DNA of 64,000 nt from Notolepis coatsorum. Its lineage: Eukaryota; Chordata; Actinopteri; Aulopiformes; Paralepididae. The DNA lies in NCBI GenBank assembly GCA_963971535.1, contig OZ020589.1, forward strand, positions 72,986,520 to 73,050,519, given 5' to 3'. Below are positions 21,310-64,000 of the stretch, one piece after another; the stretch's first letter is position 1; the number at the start of each line of letters is the position of its first letter. The position numbers were made by a program, and so were the translations under genes. Below the pieces are notes generated by a model. It did no database searches, was not told the origin of the DNA, and saw nothing but the letters and a program-made list of their open reading frames with translations.

Positions 21310-23775
21310 ACCTAGATCTCAGCCCTGGCTTGATGAGAACACCAGAGCTTTAAGGAAACAGTGCAGACAGGCCGAGCGCAGGTGGAAACACAATAAACTG
21401 CAGATCCACTATGAGATCCTTAAACATCACCTCAAACAGTATCAAGAGGCAGTTAAGGTGGCGAGAGAAAGGCACTTCTCAGAAATAATTGCCAAAAATT
21501 GTCACAATCCCAGAGTCCTTTTTTCGACCATTAACTCTTTCACCTCCTCCCGCCCCCTGCCCTGATGCCTCCCCCTCCAAATGTGAAGAATTCCTAAACT
21601 TCTTCATTAGGAAGGTGGAAACCATTGGATTAGCCATCTCATCATCCTCCTCCACCCCCCCTCCTACCCAGCCCCCCCTCCTGCCCAGCTCTTTTGAACA
21701 ACTTCCAACCCATCTCTCTAACCACTCTCAGAGAGCTGGTGGCAGGCATGCAGACTGTCACATCCCCCCTTGATGCCCTCCCTACCCATCTTCTAAAAGA
21801 GTCCATGGACATAGTAGGCCCCAGTATTTTGTCTATCATAAACAGCTCTCTGGAATCTGGCTCTGTTCCCTCCTCCCTTAAGCACGCCATGGTTGAGCCC
21901 CTCCTAAAAAAAACCTAACCTAGACCCTGCTCTTTTCAATAATTACAGGCCCATATCCAAACTACCCTTCCTATCTAAGATTTTAGAAAAGGCTGTCCTG
22001 GCACAGCTCCTCCCCTTCCTACATCACAACAACCTCCTAGACAAATTCCAGTCAGGTTTCAGGGCAGGGCACAGCACTGAGACAGCGCTAGTCAAAATCT
22101 ACAATGACCTGCTTCTCACCATCGACTCAGGTAGCTGTGCCATGCTCCTCCTCCTGGACCTCTCTGCCGCGTTCGACACGGTTGACCACTCCACCCTGGT
22201 CGATCGTCTCGAACACAGGCTAGGTATTGGGGGGTCTGCCCTAAACTGGTTCGCATCCTACTTGAGCGGCCGCTCCTTTTCGGTCAGTTTGGGTGGACAC
22301 TCCTCCCCCACAGCTAGTCTACCGTATGGGGTCCCCCAAGGTTCCATCCTGGCCCCCATACTCTTCTCCATCTACATGCTCCCTCTGGCCGAAATCATCC
22401 AGAAACACAACATTTCATATCACTTTTATGCCGATGACTCCCAAATCTACCTTCCCCTCAACCCCTCTGACACAGCTAACCTAGACTCTCTTAAAAACTG
22501 TCTTAGGGACATAAAAAGCTGGATGGCCCTCAACTTTTTTTTTTTGCGTTTATCGCTTTTTCTGGTCAAGCATGACCGACAGAAACAGGTTGAATGGGAT
22601 GTAGAGTAGGGGAAGACACTCTGAGAAAATACGGCGGGTCCGGGAATCGAACTCGTGTACCCGAGATCCGTGACGAGCACGGTTGTCCCCGACGCAGAGA
22701 TAGCGCCGAGATACGCGGTGAGCTACGGGAGCTCCCTGGCCCTCAACTTCTTACAGCTAAATGAAAATAAAACGGAGATCATTTTGTTTGGCCCCCCCTC
22801 TTCCACCAAAACACTCTCCAACAGCCTAGGACAACTCTCCACCCACCTCAAACCCCACGTCAAGAGCCTGGGTGTAATCTTTGACCCAGAGCTCAAATTC
22901 GACCGGCAGGTAAATGCCGTAGTCAAATCATGCTTCTTCCAACTCCGCAACATCAGTAAAATAAAACCAATCCTTTCACCCGTCGACCTGGAAACGGTAG
23001 TCAATGCATTCATCACTTCACGCCTAGACTACTGCAATGCCCTCTATACCGGCATCAGTCAGGCAGCCATGTCCCGCCTCAAAATGGTCCAGCACTCTGC
23101 AGCTAGGTTCCTTACCGGCACCAGAAAGAGAGAGCACATCACACCAGTCCTAGCCTCCCTACACTGGCTCCCAGTCCCACTTAGAATAGACTTCAAAATC
23201 CTCATCCTCACCTTTAAGGCACTATCGGGTGCAGCACCCCTATATATCACAGAGCTCATCACCCCCTACGCAGCACCCAGGTCACTAAGATCCTCCAACC
23301 AGGCTCGGCTGGTCCCCCCCCCCGCACCAGACTCAAAAAGAGAGGCGATCGCTCCTTCAAGGCCGTGGCCCCCAAGCTATGGAACCAGCTTCCCCTGGAG
23401 ATCCGATCTGCCCCCTCGCTGGAGACATTTAAGGCCCGTCTAAAAACCCACTTCTATTCCCTGGCCTTCAATAAACCCTGATTCTCCCACACCCTAACTC
23501 ACACACTCCCATGTAATTGTATCCTGCCCCCTCCCTCTTGTATCTCTTCTTATGCTCCTCTGTCCCCTGTGTGCTACTGTACTTTGTGTTCCCCTATCCG
23601 TGTGTTGTCCTACTGTCCTATTCTCTGAATGTACTGTCTTGTCTTGCTGTGCCTTTTTGTATTTTTGTATTTTATATTAGGACATTGATTTTAAGCTTTG
23701 ATTGTACAGCACTTTGGTTGGCTCTTGTGCTTTTAAATGTGCTATATAAATAAATTACTTGACTTGACTTGACTT
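21310..23775 (+). mobile_element. L2-like LINE, 5'-truncated and frameshifted, carrying a SINE
   Basis: It encodes the C-terminal part of a non-LTR reverse transcriptase. WLDENTRALRKQCRQAERRW near 21320 is the linker before RT. RT motifs are LDLSAAFDTVDHSTLVDRL, PYGVPQGSILAPILFSIYM and YHFYADDSQIYLPL (YADD), all around 22142-22480. After the SINE insertion the frame continues to the C-terminal LHWLPVPLRIDFKILILTFK. Several frameshifts break the reading (near 21560, 21915 and 23340). The 3' UTR ends TGCTATATAAATAAATTACT and an ACTTG repeat tail, typical of fish L2. No 5' endonuclease is present. Confidence 0.88.
22537..22736 (-). mobile_element. tRNA-derived SINE, copy 1 (inside L2)
   Basis: On the minus strand it begins GGGAGCTCCCGTAGCTCACC, with a tRNA-like A box (GTAGCTCACCGCG) and a B box (GAGTTCGATTCCCGG) about 80 bp further. 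It then has a tRNA-unrelated body (CTGTTTCTGTCGGTCATGC) and ends in an A-run. The 13-bp TSD is TGGCCCTCAACTT at 22524-22536 and 22737-22749. The same element is present at 44848-45064. The distance between boxes is longer than in a normal tRNA, so this is a SINE head, not a tRNA gene. Confidence 0.88.
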
Positions 23776-24482
23776 ATTTATAAAGCTACAAGCATTGAAA
23801 TGTATGAACCTAGTGGATTTCAAAACTGCCCTCATTGTATACAAAGCCAGATACAAACTAATCCCAGGCAACATTAAAAAATGGTTCAGAGACAGGGTAG
23901 GAGAATATAACTTAAGAGGGAGAGGGAATCTTAAACAACCAATGGTACACACTACGCTGAAAAGCATGTGCATATCGGTGTGTGGAGTGAAGTTGTGGAA
24001 TACATTACCTGAATACATCAAAATGAGTAAACATGTGGCACAATTTAAAAAGCAGCAAAAAAAATACACATTAGAGAAATACAGAAATGAGGATAAACAA
24101 AGTTATGTTATATTGTGTTATGTAGTGATGTACTATATTCACTGCTGTCAAGGGAATCAAGTTTTTTGTATAGTATATTCTATATTGTAATATACTAAAT
24201 TATGTTATAGTAAAATTTATGGAAGAACAAATATAAATGTAAGGGGGTAGGGATCAATAAGCTTAGCTTCCCTCTACTCCTTTTTTGGACATGTCTGCTA
24301 ACCAAACACATTGCTCTTGACCTTTTGTTTATAATTCCTTTTATTTTTATTTTCTTTGTTTTTTTTATGTTTTTTAATTTGTTGTTATGATTGTTTGGTT
24401 TGACGGAGCAAGATACTGTGAATTGTTTGGAGGAATATGGAGAATCACATGTTCAAAAATAAACTTTTCATTCATTCATTCA
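23776..24482 (+). mobile_element. 3' fragment of a second LINE (RT C-terminus, CATT-repeat tail)
   Basis: The frame 23795-24190 encodes FKTALIVYKARYKLIPGN and CGVKLWNTLPEYIKMSKHVA, the usual end of Rex1/L2-group reverse transcriptases (LWNSLP). The AT-rich 3' UTR ends AAAATAAACTTTTCATTCAT with CATT repeats at 24466-24482. It abuts the L2 tail directly, suggesting insertion into or next to the L2 end. The clade is not certain. Confidence 0.7.
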
Positions 24483-25065
24483 TACCCGGCACATCATTGG
24501 GGTTTTAAAAACGAATCAGAAATCAAATGTGTATAATGTCAATTCCAAACAATATGGATAACATATATGATGTTTGCAATTGATCTCTGCTACATCACAT
24601 TTAACAATGGAAGTGTTGTTCGCTTTTTGTTATAGTTCATGTAATAAATCCACTATAATAAAGTGTGGAGGCACAACACCACACTTGCAGGGACCAGAAG
24701 CTCTATAGCTCACTCAGTTGGTTGGTCCACACAAGTGAACCCACCCTCTAGTCTAGTTTTTGCCCTAGGAGGCTGAAATTTGGCCTGGAGGTCGTCGTGT
24801 GTGTGTGTGTGTGTGAATGCATGCACGTGTGGATGTATGCATGTACACCATTGCCATCATTGCTGATTCACATTTGTTTTAGAAAACAACATGTGGCACA
24901 TTAATATGTCACATATTCTCCAGTAAGGAACGTATTATTTTGTTTATCACAGAGCTACATCTACAATAAAATAAAATACTTTGACTTGGGTCACAATGTT
25001 TTCATCATTACTTCTGGATATTTAAATTACACCAACATTAAAGAAAACTTAAATGGAAAAGCAGA
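24483..25065. other. Intergenic sequence downstream of lmo7; (GT)n at about 24795
   Basis: No coding frame is supported. It contains a short GT microsatellite (24795-24815). The text CTATAGCTCACTCAGTTGGT near 24702 resembles a tRNA A box but has no partner B box at a sensible distance. Confidence 0.5.
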
Positions 25066-63872
<38,807 letters not shown>

Positions 63873-64000
63873 CTGTCAAATAGTCAAATGCTGAATTATA
63901 GTGGAATAACAAGTGGTTTAAGAATGAATGTAGAGTATTCCTATGGTCTACTCTAGGACAATCAAATAAACATTTGTGAATGTGAATAGCTCTTTCCCAA

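Noticed and set aside
22537-22736. A tRNA gene, suggested by GTAGCTCACC and GTTCGATTCCC
   Set aside because: The distance between boxes is too long, no acceptor stem closes, and target duplications plus an A tail show that it is a SINE.
24690-24760. tRNA-like CTATAGCTCACTCAGTTGGT
   Set aside because: Only an A-box resemblance; no B box at a suitable distance and no tail or duplication.

Overview
The window looks like a ray-finned fish (teleost) chromosome. The evidence is an intron-split vertebrate gene with canonical GT/AG sites, very long CA/GA/TATG microsatellites, BEL/Pao LTR retrotransposons, L2- and R2-group-like LINEs, a tRNA-derived SINE, many short hAT and piggyBac-like elements ending in terminal inverted repeats (TIRs) with target-site duplications (TSDs), and a decayed endogenous retrovirus. 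No bacterial operon, CRISPR array or prophage is present.

The right 39 kb (about 25,066 to the window end) is the 3' half of one minus-strand host gene, lmo7 (LIM domain only 7). I assembled thirteen coding exons by eye. Every junction has an AG acceptor and GT donor, codon phases agree across all exons, and the end reads C-terminal LIM domain, then QPTTL, then stop. The 5' half lies beyond position 64,000. The 3' UTR runs leftward about 2.5 kb to an AATAAA near 25,090.

The introns hold most of the novelty. A 38-bp minisatellite (52,848-54,664) is a tandem amplification of an lmo7 exon end plus its own 5' splice site, split by a piggyBac-like insertion at a TTAA inside one unit. The intron between 30,920 and 42,356 carries a three-layer nest: a GAGGACATGATAACTCA-type minisatellite, a TIR transposon inside it, and inside that an almost intact BEL/Pao element (32,200-40,540). 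Its two LTRs are nearly identical, but its integrase core has been removed in frame. Two exons have 3' splice sites fed by pure UG tracts.

The left 25 kb is a repeat graveyard. Positions 1-6,735 hold a second, older BEL/Pao copy that lacks RT, RNase H and most of the integrase and contains a hAT insertion. Next comes retroviral sequence in an unusual order: an env-like region (7,159-8,485), a roughly 1 kb non-coding stretch, then gag (9,548-12,150) and pro-pol (12,200-19,778). Pol is interrupted by two hAT-type insertions, the second containing further nested elements. An L2-like LINE carrying a SINE (21,310-23,775) and another LINE tail follow.

The transposon genes do not work together with the host gene. 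Their relevance is positional, as intronic insertions and repeats that may affect lmo7 splicing. All family names come from motif recognition without database searches.
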